Shown in pieces: positions 16,136-22,764 of a stretch of DNA of 49,620 bases. Positions within the stretch are counted from its first letter, which is position 1. Every line of letters starts with the position of its first letter. The position numbers and the translations under genes were made by a program. The stretch comes from Phycisphaerae bacterium (lineage in GTDB: Bacteria > Planctomycetota > Phycisphaerae > UBA1845 > Fen-1342), in contig JANQFV010000027.1 in assembly GCA_028277645.1 (NCBI GenBank), forward strand, positions 1 to 49,620. Reading direction: 5' to 3'. A model generated the notes under the pieces. It saw nothing but the letters and a program-made list of their open reading frames with translations. It had not been told where the DNA came from and did no database searches.

Positions 16136-17560
16136 ATGGATGAGCGCAGCCGTCATCGCCAATTCGAAGCTCAGTTTCACCGGCAACTCCGCGCGCGGGC
16201 CGGGGCCGTGCTGCAACGCGACCTGCCGGCGGACGGGTTCGCGGTGGTTTCGCTGCCGGACGGCATCGATCATGTCCGTGCCACGCTGACCGGACTAGGA
16301 CACTACGATCGGAAGCTGCTCGACGAGCTGCCTGGTACGCAGGCGATGGGGTATCGATTCCGCAAACGCGTGTTCGGGCCGATCTCGCGCGTGAACGCGC
16401 GGCTGCGGGCGCAGGTGCTGGCCCCGATCGAGGCGCTGATTGAAGGGCAAACACCTGGGCCGGTCGGGCGGGAGGAGGTGCTCGACGCTCTGGCCCGCTA
16501 CGAACTGTTGCCCAAACGCGAGCGGCCGACGGCGGTCGCGTTTGCGAGTGCGACCGGCTTCACGGCGGAGGCGAAGTCCCTAGTCGATGCCGAGCGAGGT
16601 CCGACGCTGATCCTGATGGGCGGACGCGAAGACGGCGGCTGGGACGTCACGATGCCGACCCGCCTGCGGTCGACAGGTTGGGCCAAGCTCTTCGAGCTCG
16701 AAACGCAGGACGAAAGACTCAAGCGTTTGCTGTATCATCTGGACAAGAATGCGAGTCTGCTGGACTCGCGCGGCATTTCCGTGCCCGAGCTGGCCGCCGA
16801 AGTCGGGCTGTCCGAGGAACAGACCGAGGCGCTGGTCCGGCGGGCGTGTCGTCAGGATACGCGTCTGCTGACCGTGGTACACGAGGGCACGTTGCACCTG
16901 AGTCGTAGTCCGCTGGCGGACGAGGGCCAAACGATGAGTCTGTGGAGTCGCATTCGGAAGCTGCTGGGTTTCAAGCCGACGGTCGCGGAGCAGGTGCGCA
17001 TGCTCACCACGCAGCGCGTGCAGCTAGAGCAGCAGCGCAAGGAGCTCGACGAGCGCGTCGATGCGCTCGAGACCGAAGAGCGCGAAGCGGTCGAAAAGGG
17101 GGCGGCCGCGAGCACCGTGGTCGAGAAGAAGCAGCTCGCCGGGAAGCTCGTGCGTACGCGCCGGCAGTTACGTCGGGTGCGGGCGCAGGCGAACGTGTTC
17201 TCGCAACAGCTCGACATCATTGGCACGCACATCCACCACATGACGCTGGCCCAGCAAGGTAAGCAGGTTTCGCTGCCGTCGGCGGAGGATCTGACGCAGG
17301 AGGCCGCCCAGGCCGAGCAGATCATGGCCGAGCTGTCCGCGAACGCCGACCTGGCCGCGGGCATCGAGGTCGGCGCCCAGACGCCGATGATGGACGAGGA
17401 GGAAGCCGCAATCCTCGCCGAATTCGAGCAGGCAGCAGCAAAGCCGGAAACGACGGGCCCCGAAGCTGCCTCGCCGTCGAAAGCCCCCAGCGAACCTGCT
17501 GCCTCGGAAGAGCCACCGCCACCAGATGACAAGTCCAAGGCCCGCCCGGAGATGTCGTAG
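16136..17560 (+). CDS. Winged-helix/ESCRT-III-like (CHMP7-like) fusion protein
   Basis: 474 residues from ATG 16136 (GTG 16124 in the same frame adds four). Three regions. Residues 1-190 are an unrecognised alpha/beta domain. Residues about 195-260 look like a winged helix (ISVPELAAEVGLSEEQTEAL, recognition helix, wing LTVVHEGTLHLS). From residue 267 a second N-terminus-like start MSLWSRIRKLLGFKP begins an amphipathic helix, followed by a long basic/acidic coiled coil (about 282-365) and a shorter acidic C-terminal helix EEEAAILAEFEQA before a Pro/Glu-rich tail. Snf7/CHMP4 proteins have the same order: amphipathic helix 0, long alpha1-alpha2 hairpin, acidic C-terminal helix. Winged helix plus ESCRT-III is the CHMP7/ESCRT-II-III arrangement. 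It is third from the kinase in the operon. Homology is by pattern and needs profile searches. Confidence 0.7.
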   Translation: MDERSRHRQFEAQFHRQLRARAGAVLQRDLPADGFAVVSLPDGIDHVRATLTGLGHYDRKLLDELPGTQAMGYRFRKRVFGPISRVNARLRAQVLAPIEALIEGQTPGPVGREEVLDALARYELLPKRERPTAVAFASATGFTAEAKSLVDAERGPTLILMGGREDGGWDVTMPTRLRSTGWAKLFELETQDERLKRLLYHLDKNASLLDSRGISVPELAAEVGLSEEQTEALVRRACRQDTRLLTVVHEGTLHLSRSPLADEGQTMSLWSRIRKLLGFKPTVAEQVRMLTTQRVQLEQQRKELDERVDALETEEREAVEKGAAASTVVEKKQLAGKLVRTRRQLRRVRAQANVFSQQLDIIGTHIHHMTLAQQGKQVSLPSAEDLTQEAAQAEQIMAELSANADLAAGIEVGAQTPMMDEEEAAILAEFEQAAAKPETTGPEAASPSKAPSEPAASEEPPPPDDKSKARPEMS

Positions 17561-17584
17561 CGCAGCACGCGACGCGGCGTTTCT

Positions 17585-17612
17585 GGCTGATTGCTGAAGG
17601 CTGACGGCTGAG
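17585..17612. repeat. Four-heptamer array (GGCTGAN)
   Basis: GGCTGAT, TGCTGAA, GGCTGAC and GGCTGAG follow one another without gaps and end 8 bp before the ATG at 17621. The array occupies the place where a Shine-Dalgarno would be expected. Confidence 0.6.
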
Positions 17613-17620
17613 AGCTACCT

Positions 17621-18226
17621 ATGAACTTTTTCGAATGGCTGACGACAAAGCGAAAAACGCTGGGCACGATGAATGTCGCCGAGCTGCGCGCGCAGGAAAT
17701 GCTGCTCGACAACGAGTGCAACCGTATGAGCGCGAAGGTGCGCAAGGTCGCCACGGACAAACAGAAGCTCGTCGAGCAGGGGGCGCAGGAGAAGACGCCG
17801 GAGATGCGGCGAACGCTCGCACAGCAGTACGATCTGCTGCACACCGAGCAGATGATGGTCTCGCGGCAACTCAACATCCGCAGCAAGGAACGCCTGACAA
17901 TCGCACGTTTGCGCATGCTGCGCGAGAATCAGCCCACCACACGCATCGGCGGCACGGGCCGCGTCGCGATCCGCGAGGCCGACATGGCGAAGATCGCCCG
18001 GCTGATCGAAAACGACTCGATCACCAGCGAGATGTACAACGAGCGTCTGGACGAAATCCTCTCCATCGGCCACGAAGCCGACGAAGCCGCCGCCGGCCTC
18101 TCCCCGGCGAGCGAGGAGCTCATGAAGATCTGGGATGACATGGATCACGGGCTCATCAAGGACACGACCGCGGCGTTTGACGAGGCGGAGAAGCGCATGC
18201 GCGAACGCGGGGCGGCGGAGGCGTGA
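17621..18226 (+). CDS. ESCRT-III/Snf7-like coiled-coil protein (paralogue B)
   Basis: 201 residues, almost all helical. The N-terminus MNFFEWLTTKRK is an amphipathic, membrane-binding-like helix. Residues about 17-103 form a long charged hairpin (ELRAQEMLLDNECNRM, then MRRTLAQQYDLLHTEQ). The C-terminal third contains LSPASEELMKIWDDMDHG and ends in a charged helix. There are no enzymatic motifs. Length, helix order and charge layout match bacterial PspA/Vipp1 and eukaryotic CHMP proteins. It lies between the CHMP7-like fusion and paralogue C, but an inserted four-helix-bundle cassette follows it. The start has only a weak Shine-Dalgarno because a heptamer array abuts it. Membrane-associated polymer formation is inferred. 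Confidence 0.65.
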   Translation: MNFFEWLTTKRKTLGTMNVAELRAQEMLLDNECNRMSAKVRKVATDKQKLVEQGAQEKTPEMRRTLAQQYDLLHTEQMMVSRQLNIRSKERLTIARLRMLRENQPTTRIGGTGRVAIREADMAKIARLIENDSITSEMYNERLDEILSIGHEADEAAAGLSPASEELMKIWDDMDHGLIKDTTAAFDEAEKRMRERGAAEA

Positions 18227-18234
18227 TGGCGTGA

Positions 18235-18774
18235 CCGCGTGGGAAGGTGGGAATGTGGGAACGTGGGAAGGTAAGACGCGCGACGCGGACCAACCTGTGA
18301 AGGAGCCCGTGCGGCGATTTGAAGAACTGCGCGTGTGGCAGGTGTCGCGCGAGCTGCTGAACGGCGTTTACCGAGCAGAGAAGACGCAACGCTTCGGGCA
18401 AGACTACGCGTTTCTCAATCAGATGCGCCGGTCGGCTCTCAGTATCGGGAGCAATATCGCGGAGGGATACGAGCGAGGCACGCGAAAGCAGCAAATAGAG
18501 GCATGCTTCATAGCGAAGGGGTCGGCGGGCGAATTGCGCAGCCAAGTGATCATGGCACACGATGTCGGGCTCATCGACGATGCGTGTCGGGCGTGGTTCA
18601 TCGAGAAATGCGAGCTCTGTTCGCGCCAACTGGCGCTCTACATAGCCCACCTGAAGCGGACGTCGCAGAGAATTCCCGGCTTGAAGTTCAAGGCAGAGGA
18701 ACAAACCACGTGATGCAGGCAATGTTGCGGCGCGAGCCATTCCCACTTTCTCACGTTCCCACGTTCCCACGCGG
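18235..18774. mobile_element. 540-bp four-helix-bundle gene cassette with 36-bp octameric inverted ends
   Basis: The left end is CCGC followed by four GTGGGAAN octamers (18239-18270). The right end is four NTTCCCAC octamers (18739-18770) followed by GCGG. The two ends are inverted copies, differing mainly at the variable eighth base of each unit. The only gene between them is the four-helix-bundle protein. The cassette separates ESCRT-III-like paralogues B and C, where gaps elsewhere in the operon are mostly under 60 bp. No target-site duplication is obvious by eye. I infer that it is a mobile unit or the remnant of one. Confidence 0.7.
18297..18713 (+). CDS. Four-helix-bundle protein of the 23S-rRNA intervening-sequence (IVP/S23) family
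   Basis: 138 residues from GTG 18297 (another in-frame GTG at 18309 also gives the family N-terminus). The family signature is strong: FEELRVWQVSRELL, MRRSALSIGSNIAEGYERG, and FIAKGSAGELRSQV followed by AHDVG. These proteins form pentameric or dimeric basic four-helix bundles (IVP; the Avd accessory of diversity-generating retroelements is related). No rRNA gene or reverse transcriptase is nearby, so neither the intron nor the DGR context applies. It sits alone in a cassette with octameric inverted ends, inside another operon. Family function is poorly known; a nucleic-acid-binding or transposition accessory role is speculation. Confidence 0.88.
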   Translation: MKEPVRRFEELRVWQVSRELLNGVYRAEKTQRFGQDYAFLNQMRRSALSIGSNIAEGYERGTRKQQIEACFIAKGSAGELRSQVIMAHDVGLIDDACRAWFIEKCELCSRQLALYIAHLKRTSQRIPGLKFKAEEQTT

Positions 18775-18831
18775 CGCGCCGACGCGTACGCCCGTGCGAT
18801 TCCGAGCAACCGACAGCCACGCGAGGTAACC

Positions 18832-19437
18832 ATGGGCCTGTTCAAGTCAAAGGAAGAACGCCGCATCGAGCGCGACATGAAGATCCGCCACGGGATTCGG
18901 CGGATTGAGAAGTCGATTGCGGAACAGAAGAAGTTCTCGGACGAGTTTGTGAAGAACGCGCGGCACGCCAAGCAGATCGGCGACACGCAGTCGTACCAGT
19001 TCATTCGCAACTCACTCAAGAAGACCGCCACGATCCAGAAGTTGCTCGAGCGGCAACTGCTCGCGGTCAAGAACGCGCTGCTGATCAAACGTCAGGCCGA
19101 GGCGACCGCCGACTTCGCGGGCGCGATGAAGATCATGGCCTCGGAGGTCAGCCGGATGTACGGCGAGGCCGACCTGACCAAGACGCAGCTCGAGTGGGAG
19201 AAGGCTCTGGCGCAGTCGCAGAGCATGGAAGAGCGGATGAGCATGTTCCTCGACGGCATGGAGGAGGGGGCCGCGATGGACGTCTCGGCGTCGACCGAGG
19301 CTATTACCGACGACGAAATCGACCGCATGATCGCCGCCGAAGAGCAGGTCGAAGACGCCCGCGAAGCGCAACAGATGAGCGCCCTGCGGGCGGAGCTGGA
19401 GCAGCTCAAGGATGAGGGGCAGAAGGAGTCGAAGTAG
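18832..19437 (+). CDS. ESCRT-III/CHMP1-like coiled-coil protein with MIM1-like tail (paralogue C)
   Basis: 201 residues from ATG 18832 with GAGG 5 nt upstream. An amphipathic/basic start (MGLFKSKEERRIERDMK) leads into a long hairpin (about 20-90; LKKTATIQKLLERQLLAVK). A mid region FAGAMKIMASEVSRMYG and MEERMSMFLDGMEEGA follow the CHMP1/Vps46 order of helices. The C-terminus ends in LRAELEQLKDE (185-195): L185, L189, L192 and K193 fit the MIM1 spacing L-x3-L-x2-L-[KR] used by CHMP1-3/Vps2 to bind the MIT domain of Vps4, although the usual Arg before the second Leu is Glu here. The operon also encodes an AAA ATPase with an MIT-like N-terminus, which makes the motif more credible. A membrane-bound polymer subunit is inferred. 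Confidence 0.75.
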   Translation: MGLFKSKEERRIERDMKIRHGIRRIEKSIAEQKKFSDEFVKNARHAKQIGDTQSYQFIRNSLKKTATIQKLLERQLLAVKNALLIKRQAEATADFAGAMKIMASEVSRMYGEADLTKTQLEWEKALAQSQSMEERMSMFLDGMEEGAAMDVSASTEAITDDEIDRMIAAEEQVEDAREAQQMSALRAELEQLKDEGQKESK

Positions 19438-19461
19438 CGCACGCGTCGAGGAGGTAAATGT

Positions 19462-19761
19462 ATGGTCGCCGTGCTGTTGGTGAAGGGAACGATCGAAACC
19501 GGTCGTCTGCGTGAGTTTGCGGAGAACGTCGGAGCGTTCGTCGGGTATCGCCGCAAGAAGGGCTGGGCGGTGCCGGAGGTGCTGCACGGATTGGCGGGAC
19601 CGATGAACACGGTACTGATGATCTTCCGCTACGAACGACTGAGTGACTGGGAGACAGAATGTGCCGCCGAGCGGGTGGACACGGAATACGGCCGCATTGC
19701 CTCGACGCTGCCGTACGTGGACGGCTCGCTGGGGTACGAGTTGTATCAACCGCAGGAATGA
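19462..19761 (+). CDS. Small NIPSNAP-like (dimeric alpha-beta barrel) protein
   Basis: 99 residues from ATG 19462 with GAGGAGGT a few bases upstream. The pattern beta-alpha-beta-beta-alpha-beta (VLLVKGTIETGRLREF, then GWAVPEVLHGLAGPMNTVLM, then RYERLSDWETEC) is that of ferredoxin-like dimeric alpha-beta barrels, and MNTVLMIFRYERLSDWE resembles the NIPSNAP family. It sits 24 bp after paralogue C and 56 bp before the AAA ATPase, so it is part of the operon. NIPSNAP-type proteins are often linked to membrane trafficking in eukaryotes, but no catalytic residues are visible here. Fold-level assignment only. Confidence 0.6.
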   Translation: MVAVLLVKGTIETGRLREFAENVGAFVGYRRKKGWAVPEVLHGLAGPMNTVLMIFRYERLSDWETECAAERVDTEYGRIASTLPYVDGSLGYELYQPQE

Positions 19762-19781
19762 GTTGAACCTCGCGTGAGGTT

Positions 19782-19809
19782 CATTCTGCATTCGGCATTC
19801 AGCATTCAG
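19782..19809. repeat. Four-heptamer array (CATTCNG)
   Basis: CATTCTG, CATTCGG, CATTCAG and CATTCAG, followed by a decayed fifth unit (AATTCAA) that ends one base before the ATG of the AAA ATPase (19818). No Shine-Dalgarno is left in this leader. Confidence 0.65.
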
Positions 19810-19817
19810 AATTCAAC

Positions 19818-20939
19818 ATGGCAACCTTCGCCACATTCAAACGACTCAAGGACAAAGGCGTCGCGGCGTTGAAGGAGGGGGACTATGTCGCTGCCAAGCC
19901 TTATTTGATTCAGGCCGCCGAGTGCATGATCGAGCTGGCCGAAGAGACAAAGGACCCGCAGCAGCGTGAAGAGCAGGAGGGCTACGCGAAGGAGCTGATC
20001 GATCTCGCCAAGGACTGCGATCGGCGGGCCAAACACAGCGGCGGTACGCGGGCGCGCGACCGCGTCCGGGACGATGAGGATTCGGGGGCGCGGGCCGAAG
20101 ACTGGATCGTCCGCGAAAAACCCGACATCCGCTTCGACGACATTGCCGGCCTCGACGACGTGAAGGAGGAAATCTACCTGAAGATGATCTACCCCTTCCA
20201 GCATCCGGAGCTGGCCGAGCGCTACGGCGTAAGCACCGGAGGCGGCATGTTGCTGTTTGGCCCGCCAGGCACGGGCAAGACGATGTTCGCCAAGGCGATC
20301 GCGTGCGAGTTGGAGGCGACCATGTTCGTCATCAGCCCGGCCCAGCTCATGAGTAAATGGGTTGGTGAGGCCGAGCAGAACGTGCGCAAGCTGTTCGACG
20401 CGGCCAAGGCCGAGGCGAAGGCGATCATCTTCATGGACGAGGTCGAGGCGCTGGTGCCGCGGCGGCGCAGCAGCCAATCGAGCGTGATGACACGCGTGGT
20501 GCCGCAGATCCTGCAGGAGTTGGAAGGGTTTGATCGTAAGTCGGACCGGGCACTGATGTTCCTGGGCGCGACGAACGAGCCGTGGAGCCTCGACCCCGCA
20601 ATGATGCGGCCCGGCCGGCTGGACGCGAAGATTTACGTACCGCTGCCGGACGCTGAGGCGCGTTTTCGGCTGTTCGAGATCTACCTTGGCAAGCGACCGC
20701 TCGACGCGGATGTCGATTTTTCTCAGCTCGTGCAGCGCACCGAGGGCTACAGTGGGGCGGATATCAAGGCTATCGCCGAGCGTTCAGCAACACGTCCTTT
20801 TTTGGAATCGGTCGGCGGCGCAACACCACGTAATATACAGATGGCGGACGTCGTCGCCGTGATTGAGGAAGTACTGCCGTCGGTGAGTGCTAAAGACGTC
20901 GTCAAGTATGAGTCCTGGGCGGGTGACGGCAGCGACTGA
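19818..20939 (+). CDS. Vps4-like AAA ATPase with N-terminal MIT-like domain
   Basis: 373 residues. Residues 1-70 form a compact three-helix unit (LKDKGVAALKEGDYVAAKPY, then AAECMIELAEETKD, then AKELIDLAKDCDRR) with the length and pattern of an MIT domain; a charged linker (71-105) follows. The AAA core has GLDDVKEEI, Walker A GPPGTGKT (148-155), Walker B IIFMDEVEAL, sensor-1 ATNEPWSLD, the arginine finger segment MMRPGRLD, and a C-terminus VSAKDVVKYESWAGD like the final helix of Vps4/katanin (meiotic clade). It lacks the FtsH protease domain. Vps4 extracts ESCRT-III subunits from polymers; three ESCRT-III-like proteins are encoded just upstream, one with an MIM1-like tail. Assignment to the Vps4 group rather than general CDC48-like AAA proteins is by architecture. 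Confidence 0.85.
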   Translation: MATFATFKRLKDKGVAALKEGDYVAAKPYLIQAAECMIELAEETKDPQQREEQEGYAKELIDLAKDCDRRAKHSGGTRARDRVRDDEDSGARAEDWIVREKPDIRFDDIAGLDDVKEEIYLKMIYPFQHPELAERYGVSTGGGMLLFGPPGTGKTMFAKAIACELEATMFVISPAQLMSKWVGEAEQNVRKLFDAAKAEAKAIIFMDEVEALVPRRRSSQSSVMTRVVPQILQELEGFDRKSDRALMFLGATNEPWSLDPAMMRPGRLDAKIYVPLPDAEARFRLFEIYLGKRPLDADVDFSQLVQRTEGYSGADIKAIAERSATRPFLESVGGATPRNIQMADVVAVIEEVLPSVSAKDVVKYESWAGDGSD

Positions 20940-20992
20940 GGCACGGGCGTTCGTGCCGGCGACGATGGGGCCGCACGTGAGAGGACGGCTCG

Positions 20993-22744
20993 ATGGGCGT
21001 GTCGATCCTGGAACAACTGGAACGTGAGGACCTGCTGGCGCTACGCTTTCGCGGGAGCGACTGGCCACGGGGAGTATTCTCGCAGACGTTGATCCCGGAC
21101 AAGTGGATGGGGCTGCTGACGAAGGCCGACGGCCGGCGGCGATTCGCGCCGGCAGGCGGGGATCCGCGGCCGGATGCCGATGACACGCTGATGCTGGTGC
21201 GCAACCGTCCGCTCACCGTGCCGGTCGTGGTCGAGAGCGCGCCGACCAGTGATGCGCACGAAGTCCACGCGACGATCGAGCTTTTGGTGCGGTGCCCGGC
21301 GCGCGATGACGAGTTGGCGGCGTTCCAGAACACGCTGCTCGAACGCAGTGAGCTGACGCATGATCAACTAGCCCGCGCGGTGAACAAGCAGGGCGTTGCG
21401 AATGTACTGCGGCAGTACATCCGCGAGCACGCGGCCGAAGTACTTGTTCAGTCCGATCAGCGCAACGCCATCATCGAACTGCTGCGTACTGAGCTGAAGC
21501 AGTTTCTTTTCTCCGCCGGCCTGGAGTTGGAGGGGTTGGGCCGCTGTGCGTTTGAGAGTGACTCGTTCGCGCGGCATGCCGCGCTCGAACGTCAGACCGC
21601 CCGGCGGGTGCAGGAGCTAGAGGCACGCAACGTGGTCGAAGCGGCGGCGCGCGAGGCGACGCATCGCCGGCTCGATGACCTGAATGACATCTTGGGGAAG
21701 CTCAAGTCGGCCGCAAACGCCGATGGCAGCCTGCAATGGCACGAGCTGCTGCCGTCGCTGACGCCGGGCGAGCGGAATCGAATACTCGAGAATCTCTGGC
21801 GACTCACGCCGAATCGCACCATCGCGCGTGAGATCGTCGTGGTGGCGGGTCGCGCGTGTGCGTGGTTCGGCGTTGGCGCCGCAGGTGGCTCGACGCGGCA
21901 GATCCAGTTACCTGACGATCTGGGCGGCCTCCGTTCGATCGCGTACGACCAGTTCGGCGGGACGTTGCTCGTTGGTGCCGCACTCGGCGTGTGGCGTCTG
22001 ACCGCCGACGGCGAGGTGCTCGCGAAGTACGCCGTCCCGGATGTCGAGTTGCCACGTACGGGCTTCAACGAGGTGGCCACGTCAGAATCGCGATTGTTCG
22101 CGACGCACTCGCAGCTTGGTGCCTGGGCGTGGACGCTCGACGATCCGACCGCGGCGGAGTGCTTGCTCACGGTGAGCGACGGACAGCCGCGCACGGTGCG
22201 GGCCGTTACGCTCGATGAGCAGGGGCGTGTTCTGATCGCTGTGGACGACCGCGTGCGTGCGTTCGGCACGGACGGCGAGCTGCTGTGGGAAAGTCCGCCC
22301 GCCGATGGCACGATTCACTGCATCAGCCCGCTCGAACAATTGCTCTATGTGGGAACCGAAGGGGGCGCGTTGCAGCGCTGCGCGCTCGATTTGCCACAGG
22401 CGTGGACGCACGTACATCGCGCACATGCCGCTATAGAATCGATTGTCGCTCGGCGTTGGGACGACCTGGTCGAGTTGGTGATCCCGTCCGGCCGCGAAGG
22501 CGTGCTGGGTGTCTACGGCAGTGAGGGCAGTGTATCGCGGCTGATGCAGGCGCCGACCTCGATTCGACGTGTGTGGGCGAGTGACGATGCCCTGGTCGCG
22601 CTGGCCGGCGGGCGCGATCGCCTCTTCGTTCAGCGCGCCACGCAGACAGAGCAAGAGGTCCGCGAGGTGCCGGCGGCACGCTTGCTGGGACGCAGCGTGC
22701 AGGACGTGTGCCTGGTCACCAGTCGTGATGACGAGAACGCTTGA
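20993..22744 (+). CDS. SPFH/band-7-like protein with C-terminal beta-propeller
   Basis: 583 residues with GAGG about 8 nt before ATG 20993. Residues about 1-190 resemble an SPFH (stomatin/flotillin) domain: RNRPLTVPVVVES, TIELLVRCPARDDELAAF, and the helix ALERQTARRVQELEARNV. A coiled coil (190-240) and short helical region (245-285) lead to an extended repeat of four-stranded blades (about 290-570; LGGLRSIAYDQFGGTLLVG, GEVLAKYAV, GQPRTVRAVTLDEQGRVLI), as in quinoprotein/WD-type propellers. No transmembrane helix is present. SPFH proteins organise membrane microdomains and often accompany PspA-family genes. It is the last gene of the ESCRT-like operon; the propeller may serve as a scaffold (inference). 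Confidence 0.6.
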   Translation: MGVSILEQLEREDLLALRFRGSDWPRGVFSQTLIPDKWMGLLTKADGRRRFAPAGGDPRPDADDTLMLVRNRPLTVPVVVESAPTSDAHEVHATIELLVRCPARDDELAAFQNTLLERSELTHDQLARAVNKQGVANVLRQYIREHAAEVLVQSDQRNAIIELLRTELKQFLFSAGLELEGLGRCAFESDSFARHAALERQTARRVQELEARNVVEAAAREATHRRLDDLNDILGKLKSAANADGSLQWHELLPSLTPGERNRILENLWRLTPNRTIAREIVVVAGRACAWFGVGAAGGSTRQIQLPDDLGGLRSIAYDQFGGTLLVGAALGVWRLTADGEVLAKYAVPDVELPRTGFNEVATSESRLFATHSQLGAWAWTLDDPTAAECLLTVSDGQPRTVRAVTLDEQGRVLIAVDDRVRAFGTDGELLWESPPADGTIHCISPLEQLLYVGTEGGALQRCALDLPQAWTHVHRAHAAIESIVARRWDDLVELVIPSGREGVLGVYGSEGSVSRLMQAPTSIRRVWASDDALVALAGGRDRLFVQRATQTEQEVREVPAARLLGRSVQDVCLVTSRDDENA

Positions 22745-22764
22745 ATACAAGGACCGGAGACGAC

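Noticed and set aside
18297..18713. Diversity-generating retroelement accessory (Avd) or 23S rRNA intervening sequence
   Set aside because: The protein family is related, but there is no reverse transcriptase, variable/template repeat or rRNA gene nearby.
16136..19437. The three coiled-coil proteins being ordinary PspA
   Set aside because: PspA/Vipp1 similarity is not excluded, but the winged-helix fusion, MIM1-like tail and MIT-like ATPase fit ESCRT-III better; I keep the wider term ESCRT-III-like.
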